Shown here in pieces: positions 35,471 through 46,628 of a stretch of 64,000 nucleotides of DNA. Under the pieces are notes generated by a model. The model did not search any database. It was not told the DNA's origin and saw only the letters and a program-made list of their open reading frames with translations. Within the stretch, counting starts at the first letter, position 1; the number at the start of each line of letters is the position of its first letter. This stretch comes from Apium graveolens (lineage: Eukaryota; Streptophyta; Magnoliopsida; Apiales; Apiaceae), in contig NC_133647.1 of NCBI RefSeq assembly GCF_009905375.1, positions 80,628,442 through 80,692,441 on the forward strand, in the 5' to 3' direction. A program made the position numbers and the translations under genes.

Positions 35471-36335
35471 TAGAGATGGAAATTTATACCAAACCGATGG
35501 ATATCCGATCCGTACCAACCCTAATGGGTTTTATTAAACCCGAATTTTTCAGTTTTGGGTTTAATTTTTAAACCCGAACTAATTTTAGGTCTGGTTTGGT
35601 TTTAGGCCATACCGTTCCGAATCCGACCTGAAAACCCGAAACCTGTTTCTAACCGACCAAACCCGAACCTAACCTCAAAACCCGTATTAAAATGTTAATA
35701 TTAATATATTTATATAGTTACTAACATCATTTTATTACCAATATAGTAATATTTAGTCATATTAACCTAGTGACCTAGGTCCTGTCTCTTCCCTCTCCTC
35801 TTCTTAAAACATAAACCCTACAATTATCGGTGCGGCAGTGGCGCAGTGTTAAACATCGGTGCATCAGCAGTACTCTCAAGTCTCAAGTAATCCTTAGGAA
35901 TCGGGATCTCATTTTCGTGACAAGTGAGATTAATTAACCCTAGGTTTTCCACCTTTGTTGGATAGTTTAGCTAATTTATTGAGATTTAAGAATAAAGGAT
36001 TCCTATCTTAGCTTCTATTAATTATGTCTAAACCCTATATTCATATTCCTATGTTGATTTTTTTACTTAATTTTAATGCCTAAACCCTTATAGTACAATT
36101 TATGATTTATGTTTGACAATTTGTGGATTGATATTCGTTGAATCCTAGTCACCATCATGAACACTGAGTCAAGACCAGTAGATGATAGTTCTAAACCAGC
36201 AAAACCAAATCCCTCAGGACCAGAACCTCAGTCAGGCTTCAATGATAACGATTCAGGCCCGGATATAACTGACTCAGATTTAACCGATAATGATGATGCT
36301 CAAGTACAATCAAACAGAAAAGAAGGAAATGTTGG
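35471..36335 (+). pseudogene. hAT element, left end and first coding part
   Basis: Starts TAGAGATGGAAATT, like the terminal inverted repeats of plant hAT elements, followed by subterminal AAACCCGA-type repeats (35530-35690). A frame opens at ATG 36157 with an acidic, Ser/Pro-rich sequence (MNTESRPVDDSSKP) of the kind that precedes the BED zinc finger in plant hAT transposases. It breaks at about 36335, where a minus-strand chromovirus fragment begins; the transposase continues at 40079. The link between the two halves is inferred from order and orientation. The right terminus of the hAT is not found. Confidence 0.5.
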
Positions 36336-39300
36336 AACCGTGCTGGAGACCTACTATACAGTCGCACTCAACCTCACGATGACCTATTTTATTCTATTTC
36401 CTATTCCTAATCCTAACCTCTACCCAATCCCGACAATCTAGGCTTGTTTCAGTGACTTATAACTTGTGGCTCTGATACCAACCTGTGGCGCCCTCCAAAC
36501 CCGGGTCAGAAGTTTGGGGTCCACAACACAGACACAAAATTTAAACCTGTATATAAAATAGTATTTGTAATGACCCTGTTTTACTTAACCAAGGATCGCA
36601 ACAGGTTAAAGTATGAAAACAAGCCACAACCTTAACTTTTATTACAACGTACCAAATCTCAACTAATTTAATTTACAACTGATATGAAATTATTCTTACA
36701 ACCTTACTATCTCACTATTGCATTAAGCTCCTGCTAGCTCGATCAATCATAATCTGGAATCCTAGCTCGAATATTAAACTGGGAAACCTCGCTATCAACC
36801 GTGTCCTTCTTAACTGTAGAATACATAAAAAGATTCGCAAGAGTGAGCTAACTAGCCCAGCAAGTCATATTATCAATAACTGAGGTTAAACCATAATAAA
36901 CGAGGTGATTTAAAGGAATCAAGTTTCTTGCTAAACAACCAATAGAATTGAATATTTATTTTCAGTTTTTAAAACCAAGGTTAGGCTGCTGATCAGTCAC
37001 GCACTAACCCCGAGCAGAGCATACAGCACTGCTCTAACTACTGGATCCAAGGCACACATTGGCCTAACTTGACCATCGATATGGTCTGACCACGAATCTG
37101 GTCCATACAAAGAAAACTGCCCAATTCTAAAGCATTTCAATATAATAAACAAGAGAGTTCAATAAACCGGATCATAATCAATAACAATAAAACACTTGTA
37201 TAAGAGCATAATAAAAATTCATGGTTACTGAAAGGGTATGCCAAAGTACATAAAAGAAATGGCCTCCAACCGGTAGGATAATCGGGTATTAGATGAATAG
37301 TGTTTGTACAAGGTTTTAGTACTTTGATATCACAAGGTATGGGTGAGTATGAATGTTTCTGTATGTTTAAATAATTTTGTTCCAGTGTTTGGTATATGAT
37401 GGTTATATATTTGTGGAGTAGTATCGTATTTATGTGGTTTAATATCTGGTAAATCAACAAGAAATGGTTTACAAAGAATAAGGCTTGGGGCTCAAAGATC
37501 AAATGATGTGGCTCAGGTTCAAGGCTGAAGGATTCAAAGTATTTACAGTATAAAACAGGGCTATTTGGGTACTAACAGTATGTCACAAGAGAATTTTAAA
37601 AACATTTGCATTATATCTCGAGAAAGGTTTAGGAATACTTGCCTTATCATAATCGATTTCAACTTCACTTGTACTTGTCTAATGACTCCATTCAATCATC
37701 ACTCGTCTTCTTTTCTTATGCCTCGCTTCTATCCTCCGACTACTTGCTGTATTTTTTACATGTCAATTTCTATTTTCTGATCACCTGCTTCCCTTTCTTA
37801 CGCCTTGCTTACTCTGCTAGGCATTATAAATATCTATCAATATTTAGCTCATACGATTCTATTTGACATACACTTCTATCTACCCTTCGTTTCACCCAAA
37901 TCCGATTAACGGATTGAAAGTTATGCTATAAACAAGTAATCACCGAATATATAGACCGACAGTCAACCAACAAGTCACATATAACACATAGCACGTCACA
38001 TAATTAATGACATATCATATATAAAGAAGTCTCGGGTCATGAATAGGCTTTCGGTTACTTAAAATGATTTTTAAAACATTTTTCGGAATTAAAACGGGTC
38101 GTTGGATCAATTTTGGACTAATAAACAGGGTTCGGTTGGCCAATTCTGGCTTCAAAACAATTTTATAATAATTATCGAGCCTTGAAAATAATTTAGAATA
38201 ATATTTTAAAGCTCGAAACTATTTTTCAGAATTTTTAAATCATTTTTAAATAATTAAATCTAATTAAATAATTAATTAAAACTAATTAATAACTAATTAA
38301 ATTAATTAATCAATTAATATTTAAATTAATTGACTAATTAAATAATTATTTATCAACTAAAATTAATTAACTAAATAATTTGGATTTTTTTTTGAATTAA
38401 AATAAATTTTCAGAATTTAAAATAATGAATTTTTTAAATTTAAAATAATTAAAAACAATTTCTGAAATTAATATAAAAAGGACATACAGTTTTCGAGAAT
38501 AATAAAACAGTAATACGATTTTTGAAAGTTTTTAAAAGTAGGATACTATTTCTGCAGAACAGGGAAACTTCAGGGGTCAAATTGTAATTTGCCCCTGTCG
38601 TGTTCCCCGTTCAAACTCCGGTGGCCGGCCGCCATTAACGGCGGCTACCAAGCTTTCCGGCGTACTGAAACACCGCCCAGAATCACACCAAATTGACAGG
38701 GATTGCTCGTTACGTTGCCAGGAACTCAAATATATTCTCAAATCAGTCAACCATTCAGCCAATCGTCGGAAAAACGAACGGGAAAATCCCGCCGCCGCCT
38801 GGGTTCGTTTTCCGGCGAAATTCGAACTACGCAATCCAGAGATCGTCAGTTAACAAGCTACACATGAATCAATTTGTTTTTTCACGATCTACTCAATGAT
38901 GTAATCAATTTCAGCTTTCAATCCCAAACAAAGAAACGCCTAAATCTAATTAAGAACATTCAAACTACTAAAAACCCTAATTCATCAATTCGAGAATCAA
39001 ACCCTAATTTGAACATGTTATTGAACTCCAAATTTGAAGTATAATATACCAAAATGATCAGGAAAACAAGCTCTACAACATACAATCATCAAATCATTCA
39101 AACAACCATCCGTACAAAAATTCATAATTTAAATACCAAGAAATTCGAATATAAATAATTAAATAGAAAATCACCTGATGTTTCTGGGTTGAAATTGATG
39201 GAAGATTTGGATTCTAGGTTTCAGTAGCTTCGTTTTGAGTATATGTACGCCATAATCGGATATCGATAACGCCTCCGAATTTGTGTTTGATTACGAAGAA

Positions 39301-40078
39301 CAAAATAGAATTATAGTATTTTCTTTGTAAAAATTCTGTAAATACTGTTTGCAAATGATTTCCGGTACAAAATAAAATACGGTAGAGGCTATTTATAATT
39401 ACGGGAAATTAGTATCCCGTTTGATCATTCCGGATATAAAATAGTACGTTTATTTATAAAAACTGATCCAGACGGTACCGGTTTTCGAGATAATTATCAA
39501 AACTAGTACAATTTGTACTGCGGTCTTGGTCTTAGCGCCTGGTTACACGTATTACGAGGTGATAATTGTGATAGTTTAATAAAAAAGCTCCCGTTTATCG
39601 AAAATACGAGTTTAATTGATTTACCGAAACGAATATTGTATCGAAAATATTGCGTCGGGACCCGCGCAGGACGAACCGTACGCCGGATCGAAAAAGTCAA
39701 AACATGGAAAATGCTCAGAATATTACGGTTAGGTTAGGAAGGAGTTCTCGGAAGAGTTTCGGGTTCTAAAAACGTAAAAACCGATAACGGTGGTTGGTTC
39801 CCGTTTTTATAAAATAGATTTTAAATACCCGGAAAAAGATTTTATTAAATCTATATGATTCCTATAAATTCATAAATCAACATAAAAATAATTAGGAAGA
39901 TATGACAATTATCTATATTTTATTTTGAGCATATAAAAATTTAAATACTCAATTAATAATATTTTTAAACATCCAAACACATTTAACACTTAACAATTAA
40001 TTCACATGATAGATACCGAATACATATAATAATTATCTATTAGCAAAAATAGTTGCACGTAATATCCCGGATATTACA
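36336..40078 (-). mobile_element. Chromovirus fragment with a 3.6-kb LTR, minus strand
   Basis: On the minus strand the LTR starts TGTAATATCCGGG at 40078 and ends GGCGCCACA at 36484 (3595 bp). The primer-binding site TGGTATCAGAGCC (36480-36468) and about 130 bp of leader follow, before truncation at about 36336. The LTR contains a long AT-rich stretch with AATTAATTA-type repeats (38220-38470) and no ORF I can defend. LTRs of this length are known in Tekay/Del chromoviruses. It separates the two halves of the hAT element. Confidence 0.72.
36468..36480 (-). other. Chromovirus primer-binding site (tRNA-iMet)
   Basis: Minus-strand TGGTATCAGAGCC, 3 nt beyond the LTR end at 36484; matches initiator tRNA-Met. 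Confidence 0.8.
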
Positions 40079-41262
40079 ACTACAGCCATTGTTTAAGGTT
40101 TCGTGTAGAAACATGATAAAAAGTGAGATTTTTTGAATTTACGAGTTTGAAAAGGTGAAGGCATTGAGTTTGATATAGAGAAATAAAAGTAGAATTGCTA
40201 TCACAACGGACATGTGGACAGCGAGCAATCAAAAAAAGGATACATGGCAGTCATGACACATTTTATCGATGATTCATGGATTTTGCAAAGTCATATCATG
40301 AGGTATGCACATTTTTTTTCCAAATATTAAATTTAGTACATTACCAGTTAACTATTTTCTAATTGTTGTTTATTCTATAATTTTTTTTAGGTTTATATAT
40401 GTGCCTTGTCCACACACTAAAGATGTCTTATGTGAGTATTTGGTTTATTGTTTGATGGATTGGAACTTGGATAAAAAAAAATTATGTATGATTGTTGATA
40501 ATTGTACGACCAATGATGCCATGATTGAATTGATGCTAGAAAGGTTAGATAGTTCATCACTTTTGGAAAGTGATAATTTATTTCATATGCATTAATTAGG
40601 ACATATTTTAAACTTGATTATAAAAGATGGATTAGATAAAATAAAGGTTGGAGTTGGAACAATTATGGAATCAGTTGCTTATTGGATAACAACACCTAAA
40701 AGGGAAGAGAGATTTTAGGAAACGGTCCAACAATTGCGTAATATAAATATTATAAAGTTAGGACTTGATTGTGTAACTTAGTGGAACTTAACCTACTTGA
40801 TGCTTGAAATTATATTATTGTATAGGGATGTGTTCACTAGATTGAGTCGTAAGGACATTCAATATAAAAGTGTCCATTCTCCTGAAAATGAGAATTTGCT
40901 AAAGAAGTGTGTTAAAAGTTGAAGTCTTTTTACAAGGAAACTGAAATATTTTCTAGAACAAAGTACCCCACTTCTAATACTTATTTCATTAATATTTGTG
41001 AGATTCGGCTTGCTAAGACTGAATGGAGGGAAAGTCCAAATTAGGTTAAATGGCTGATAAAATGTTATTGAAATTTGAGAAATATTGGGATGTGATTCAT
41101 GGTGTTGTTGGAGTTTCCATGGTCTTGGATCCTAGATACAAGTTGGAGGTATTAGAGTTTTATTTCGATAAAATTTTTGGAGTACGCACTCTAATTGAAG
41201 TTGAAAATATTGATAAGTGGCATTTTATACCACTTAGAACGTCTTATAATAGCTTAAATTGG
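40079..41262 (+). pseudogene. hAT transposase fragment, copy A
   Basis: Conceptual translation shows the hAT catalytic region: IAITTDMWTASNQKKGYMAV, IVDNCTTNDAMI and, further on, the conserved VSMVLDPRYKLE stretch. An intron is still recognisable at 40303-40390 (AG|GTATGC ... TTTTTTTTAG), so this is a DNA-level copy, not a processed one. Stops after FHMH, EERF and CVT, among others, inactivate it. It ends at 41262, where an Athila LTR begins, so the dimerisation domain is missing. The family catalyses cut-and-paste transposition. Confidence 0.78.
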
Positions 41263-42659
41263 TGTCTTAAAATCAAGTATTTTGTGTATTTGATGCGTTT
41301 TTCTAGTGTTTGTGTATTTCAGGGTATTAGTTGCATTTCGGGAGAGAATTCATCAATAATAAGCCTTGGCATGTGTTTAGCATTGCAAGTGGGAAGATAG
41401 GAGCAGATTGCAGCGAAGAAACGGAGCAAAAAGAGAGTATTTTCCAGAAGGGGTCTGAGCGCCCGCTCAGCTCTACTGAGTGACCGCGCAGGAAGCTGAG
41501 CGCCCGCTCAGGAAAGCTGAGCGGCGGCGCAGGGTCGTAATTTCAGATTAAATATTTTAGACTCCTATTTCTGTTTGGCTTCCAACTTCTGAGTTATCTG
41601 GGTTTTATGGGACTCCTATATAAGTAGATTTCAGAGACATTTCACAAAGGTTGGATCGTTGTATTAATCGAAGAGCAGGGAGATAAGAAAGAAGACCGTT
41701 TTAGCACACCACAACGAAGAGGAAGCATATTTTCTTGTGATTCTTTATTTCGTTGTAACGTTGGATGCTAGTTTTCTTTACTTTGAACCTATTTACTCTT
41801 GTGACGTACTTTGGTTTAATATAAGTAGTTTTTAGTTATTATTGTTGTATGTTATTATCATGTTTTCATATGAACCCATGATGACGATGAGTGCTATCAT
41901 GGGCTAATCGTGATCATGGGGTCGTAACAGATTTACTATGGAGTTCTTTAGTTAGTTGTTTAATACCTTAGTGTGTGATGATTGTATGATATCTAGTATT
42001 GGTTGTGCGTATTCGTCTTATGTGTGTCGCGAACATATAAGACGGGGTGTTAATCTCTTGTGAAGCGACGGTGGATCTTGATATTTAGAACTTGCCATGC
42101 TAGCATAGGTTCATGTACGAGTATGCATTATTAGTGGATAACTCTAATCGTTTTATTCACCCTGTGTAATCAAAAGGAATAACGTGTGCTTTAATCGTTA
42201 TGTTGTCAATTTCTGTAGACATATAGGGACTCAACATAATTGATGCCTATTCAACTTCTATCTTAATTGTGGATGTTTGGTAGAATGGTATTAGTACAAT
42301 GAAAGTTGACTTTTATCAGTTTCGTGTTATGCGATTAATATCATCACTGTTGCATGCTAAGGGTAATAACAATAGCTATTGAAGGAAGTAGTAATGAAGT
42401 TGTGATCTCATGAGTGTTTAATATTGTTAATTTAAGTGTTAATTAAGTGCTTAATTATAGTAGTTAATTGTAGTTAATAATTAGTTAATCAAATCTAAGT
42501 GTTATAGTCTTAATATTGAGAAGTAATCATACATTGGGGAGTGAGTTTATTTGAACATAATTAGTCAGAGTCTCTGTGGGAACGAACTAGAAAGTATTCT
42601 ATATTACTTGCGAATGCGTATACTTGCGTGTGTTATTAGCGCGTGTTTTCACCCTAACA
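41263..42659 (+). mobile_element. Athila LTR, copy A
   Basis: 1397 bp, TGTCTTAAAATCAAG to CACCCTAACA. TATA box CTATATAAG at 41616-41624. A GC-rich cluster of four CTGAGCG-type units at 41455-41532 is partly decayed (CTGAGTGACC in unit 2). Confidence 0.85.
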
Positions 42660-42665
42660 AGTTTT

Positions 42666-42683
42666 TGGCGCCGCTGCCGGGGA
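42666..42683 (+). other. Athila primer-binding site, copy A (tRNA-Asp)
   Basis: TGGCGCCGCTGCCGGGGA, 6 nt after the LTR; complementary to the 3' end of plant tRNA-Asp with one mismatch, the usual Athila primer. Confidence 0.8.
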
Positions 42684-43206
42684 CTCGGCGTATTTGTTTA
42701 GTTTATATACTTACCATCATTGGTCATTAGGACTCAGTGATTAAGACGTGTTACTTATTGTTTCCGGTTGTGTTTATTGCGCCGAGACCCGCGCAGGACG
42801 AACCGTACGCCGGATCGAAAAAGTCAAAACATGGAAAATGTTCAGAATATTACGGTTAGGTTAGGAAGGAGTTCTCGGAAGAGTTTCGGGTTCTAAAAAC
42901 GTAAAAAACGGATAACGGTGGTTGGTTCCCGTTTTTATAAAATAGATTTTACATACCCGGAAAAAGATTTTATAAAATCTATATGATTCCTATAAATTCA
43001 TAATTCAACATAAAAATAATTAGAAAGATATGACAATTATCTATATTTTATTTTGAGCATATAAAAATTGAAATACTCAATTAATAATATTTTTAAACAT
43101 CCAAACACATTTAACACTTAACAATTAATTCACATGATAGATACCGAATACATATAATAATTATCTATTAGCAAAAATAGTTGCACGTTATATCCCGGAT
43201 ATTACA

Positions 43207-44386
43207 ACTACAGCCATTGTTTAAGGTTTCGTGTAGAAACATGATAAAAAGTGAGATTTTTTTAATTTACGAGTTTGAGAAAGTGAAGGTATTGAGTTTG
43301 ATATAGAGAAATAAAAGTAGAATTGTTATCACAACGGACATGTGGACAACGAGCAATCAAAAAAAGGATACATGGCAGTCATGACACATTTTATCGATGA
43401 TTCATGGATTTTGCAAAGTCATATTATGAGGTATGCACATTTTTTTCCAAATATTAAATTTAGTACATTACCAGTTAACTATTTTCTAATTGTTGTTTAT
43501 TCTATAAATTTTTTTAGGTTTATATATGTGCCTTGTCCACACACTAAAGATGTCTTATGTGAGCATTTGGTTGATTGTTTGATGGATTGGAACTTGGATA
43601 CAAAAAAATTATGTATGATTGTTGATAATTGTACGACCAATGATGCCATGATTGAATTGATGCTAGAAAGGTTAGATAGTTCATCACTTTTGGAAAGTGA
43701 TAATTTATTTCATATGCATTAATTAGGACATATTTTAAACTTGATTATAAAAGATGGATTAGATAAAATAAAGGTTGGAGTTGGAACAATTATGGAATCA
43801 GTTGCTTATTGGATAACAACACCTAAAAGGGAAGAGAGATTTTAGGAAACGGTCCAACAATTGCGTAATATAAATATTATAAAGTTAGGACTTGATTGTG
43901 GAACTTAGTGGAACTTAACCTACTTGATGCTTGAAATTATATTATTGTATAGGGATGTGTTCACTAGATTGAGTCGTAAGGACATTCAATATAAAAGTGT
44001 CCATTCTCCTGAAAATGAGAATTTGCTAAAGAAGTGTGTTAAAAGTTGAAGTCTTTTTACAAGGAAACTGAAATATTTTCTAGAACATACCCCACTTCTA
44101 ATACTTATTTCATTAATATTTGTGAGATTCGGCTTGCTAAGACTGAATGGAGGGAAAGTCCAAATTAGGTTAAATGGCTGATAAAATGTTATTGAAATTT
44201 GAGAAATATTGGGATGTGATTCATGGTGTTGTTGGAGTTTCCATGGTCTTGGATCCTAGATACAAGTTGGAGGTATTAGAGTTTTATTTCGATAAAATTT
44301 TTGGAGTACGCACTCTAATTGAAGTTGAAAATATTGATAAGTGGCATTTTATACCACTTAGAACGTCTTATAATAGCTTAAATTGG
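43207..44386 (+). pseudogene. hAT transposase fragment, copy B
   Basis: Nearly identical to 40079-41262, with the same stops and intron position and a 4-bp deletion (GAACATACC for GAACAAAGTACC). It was carried along by the tandem duplication and not inserted independently. Confidence 0.78.
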
Positions 44387-45783
44387 TGTCTTAAAATCAA
44401 GTATTTTGTGTATTTGATGCGTTTTTCTAGTGTTTGTGCATTTCAGGGTATTAGTTGTATTTCGGGAGAGAATTCATCAATAATAAGCCTTGGCATGTGT
44501 TTAGCATTGCAAGTGGGAAGATAGGAGCAAATTGCAGCGAAGAAATGGAGCAAAAAGAGAGTATTTTCCAGAAGGGGTCTGAGCGCCCGCTCAGCTCTAC
44601 TGAGCGGCCGCGCAGGAAGCTGAGCGCCCGCTCAGGAAAGCTGAGCGGCGGCGCAGGGTCATAATTTCAGATTAAATATTTTAGACTCCTATTTCTGTTT
44701 GGCTTCCAACTTCTGAGTTATCTGGGTTTTATGGGACTCCTATATAAGTAGATTTCAGAGACATTTCACAAAGGTTGGATCGTTGTATTAATCGAAGAGC
44801 AAGGAGATAAGAAAGAAGACCGTTTTAGCACACCACAACGAAGAGGAAGCATATTTTCTTGTGATTCTTTATTTCGTTGTAACGTTGGATGCTAGTTTTC
44901 TTTACTTTGAACCTATTTACTCTTGTGACGTACTTTGGTTTAATATAAGTAGTTTTTAGTTATTATTGTTGTATGTTATTATCATGTTTTCATATGAACC
45001 CATGATGACGATGAGTGCTATCATGGGCTAATCGTGATCATGGGGTCGTAACAGATTTACTATGGAGTTCTTTAGTTAGTTGTTTAATACCTTAGTGTGT
45101 GATGATTGTATGATATCTAGTATTGGTTGTGCGTATTCGTCTTATGTGTGTCGCGAACATATAAGACGGGGTGTTAATCTCTTGTGAAGCGACGGTGGAT
45201 CTTGATATTTAGAACTTGCCATGCTAGCATAGGTTCATGTACGAGTATGCATTATTAGTGGATAACTCTAATCGTTTTATTCACCCTGTGTAATCAAAAG
45301 GAATAACGTGTGCTTTAATCGTTATGTTGTCAATTTCTGTAGACATATAGGGACTCAACATAATTGATGCCTATTCAACTTCTATCTTAATTGTGGATGT
45401 TTGGTAGAATGGTATTAGTACAATGAAAGTTCACTTTTATCAGTTTCGTGTTATGCGATTAATATCATCACTGTTGCATGCTAAGGGTAATAATAATAAC
45501 TATTGAAGGAAGTAGTAATGAAGTTGTGATCTCATGAGTGTTTAATATTGTTAATTTAAGTGTTAATTAAGTGCTTAATTATAGTAGTTAATTGTAGTTA
45601 ATAATTAGTTAATCAAATCTAAGTGTTATAGTCTTAATATTGAGAAGTAATCATACATTGGGGAGTGAGTTTATTTGAACATAATTAGTCAGAGTCTCTG
45701 TGGGAACGAACTAGAAAGTATTCTATATTACTTGCGAACGCGTATACTTGCGTGTGTTATTAGCGCGTGTTTTCACCCTAACA
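44387..45783 (+). mobile_element. Athila LTR, copy B
   Basis: 1397 bp with TATA box at 44740-44748 and the GC-rich unit cluster at 44579-44656 in undamaged form. The primer-binding site follows at 45790. Confidence 0.85.
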
Positions 45784-45789
45784 AGTTTT

Positions 45790-45807
45790 TGGCGCCGCTG
45801 CCGGGGA
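45790..45807 (+). other. Athila primer-binding site, copy B
   Basis: Same 18-bp tRNA-Asp-type site as in copies A and C. Confidence 0.8.
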
Positions 45808-45895
45808 CTCGGCGTATTTGTTTAGTTTATGTACTTACCATCATTGGTCATTAGGACTCAGTGATTAAGACGTGTTACTTATTGTTTCCGGTTGT

Positions 45896-45926
45896 CACTA
45901 CACCATATATTGGCTATTGCAAGCCC
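45896..45926 (+). repeat. CACTA left terminal inverted repeat
   Basis: 31 bp starting CACTACACC; identical to the complement of 53191-53221. It is where the transposase complex cuts. Confidence 0.93.
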
Positions 45927-46345
45927 AAAAAAACATTGTATTAGGGGTCGAATGTGTTGCAATATCATCTATTGTAACATTTTATCCAAAATTCGGTGTT
46001 GCATTTGCTGCCGTTGCAATAGACCCCTATTGCAACATGTTGTGTGTGTATTGCAACATTTGTCAAGTATTACAATAACCCCATGCTAGAACACTATTGT
46101 AACATTTTTAGCATTTTTAGTAACTTTTTTTTAGTGTTACAATATCCTATTGTAACATTTGTCTGCAACATTTATAACCCTGTTGTAATACGTTTTATAT
46201 TTTAAAGCAACAATTGTATGCAACATTTGAAACCCTATTGTAATACTTTTTAGCTTGCAAGGCAACAGTTGTATGCTACATTTGAAATCCTATTGTAATA
46301 ATTTTTTTTGTTTTTGGGCAATATTTCTGTGCAACATTTAGACAT
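45927..46345. repeat. CACTA left subterminal repeats
   Basis: Roughly fifteen variants of TTGCAACATTT / TTGTAACATTT in both orientations. In En/Spm the second element-encoded protein (TNPA) binds short subterminal motifs; these are the natural candidates here. Confidence 0.75.
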
Positions 46346-46628
46346 ATATTGGAATACCAGCTGTTACCAGAAATTCAAACATGCATATATTCTCTTGAAA
46401 ATAATATATCCAACTGCAACTCAAAATAACCAACTAACCATCAAAATAACAAACCAAACATCTAGTTTAAAGTCGAAACAAAGTCGATAAACACCACAAG
46501 TCAGAACATCCATAACCAAACATAATTCAAGTTCAAGGATATATAGTCTACTTAATCAGCTAGCTAGTTAACAAGTACATTAAAGTATCCAACCAAAAGT
46601 TATTAAACAGCTAGCTAGTAACAGGAAA

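Larger units (their letters stand above)
39649..42775. repeat. Tandem block copy A (3127 bp)
   Basis: Contains the end of the chromovirus LTR (to 40078), a hAT transposase fragment, an Athila LTR (41263-42659), primer-binding site and Athila leader. At 42775 it joins the start of copy B through GTGTTT/ATTGCG. It is more diverged from B and C than they are from each other. Confidence 0.9.

Noticed and set aside
37137..37866. Several hydrophobic frames on both strands
   Set aside because: AT-rich LTR sequence gives Ile/Leu/Phe-rich chance frames; no signal peptide context or homology seen.
38577..38834. 85-codon minus-strand frame
   Set aside because: Inside the long chromovirus LTR; composition and position do not support a gene.
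44455..44664. 69-codon frame rich in Ser, Arg and Gly, repeated at 54912-55121
   Set aside because: It is translation of the GC-rich units in the Athila LTR.
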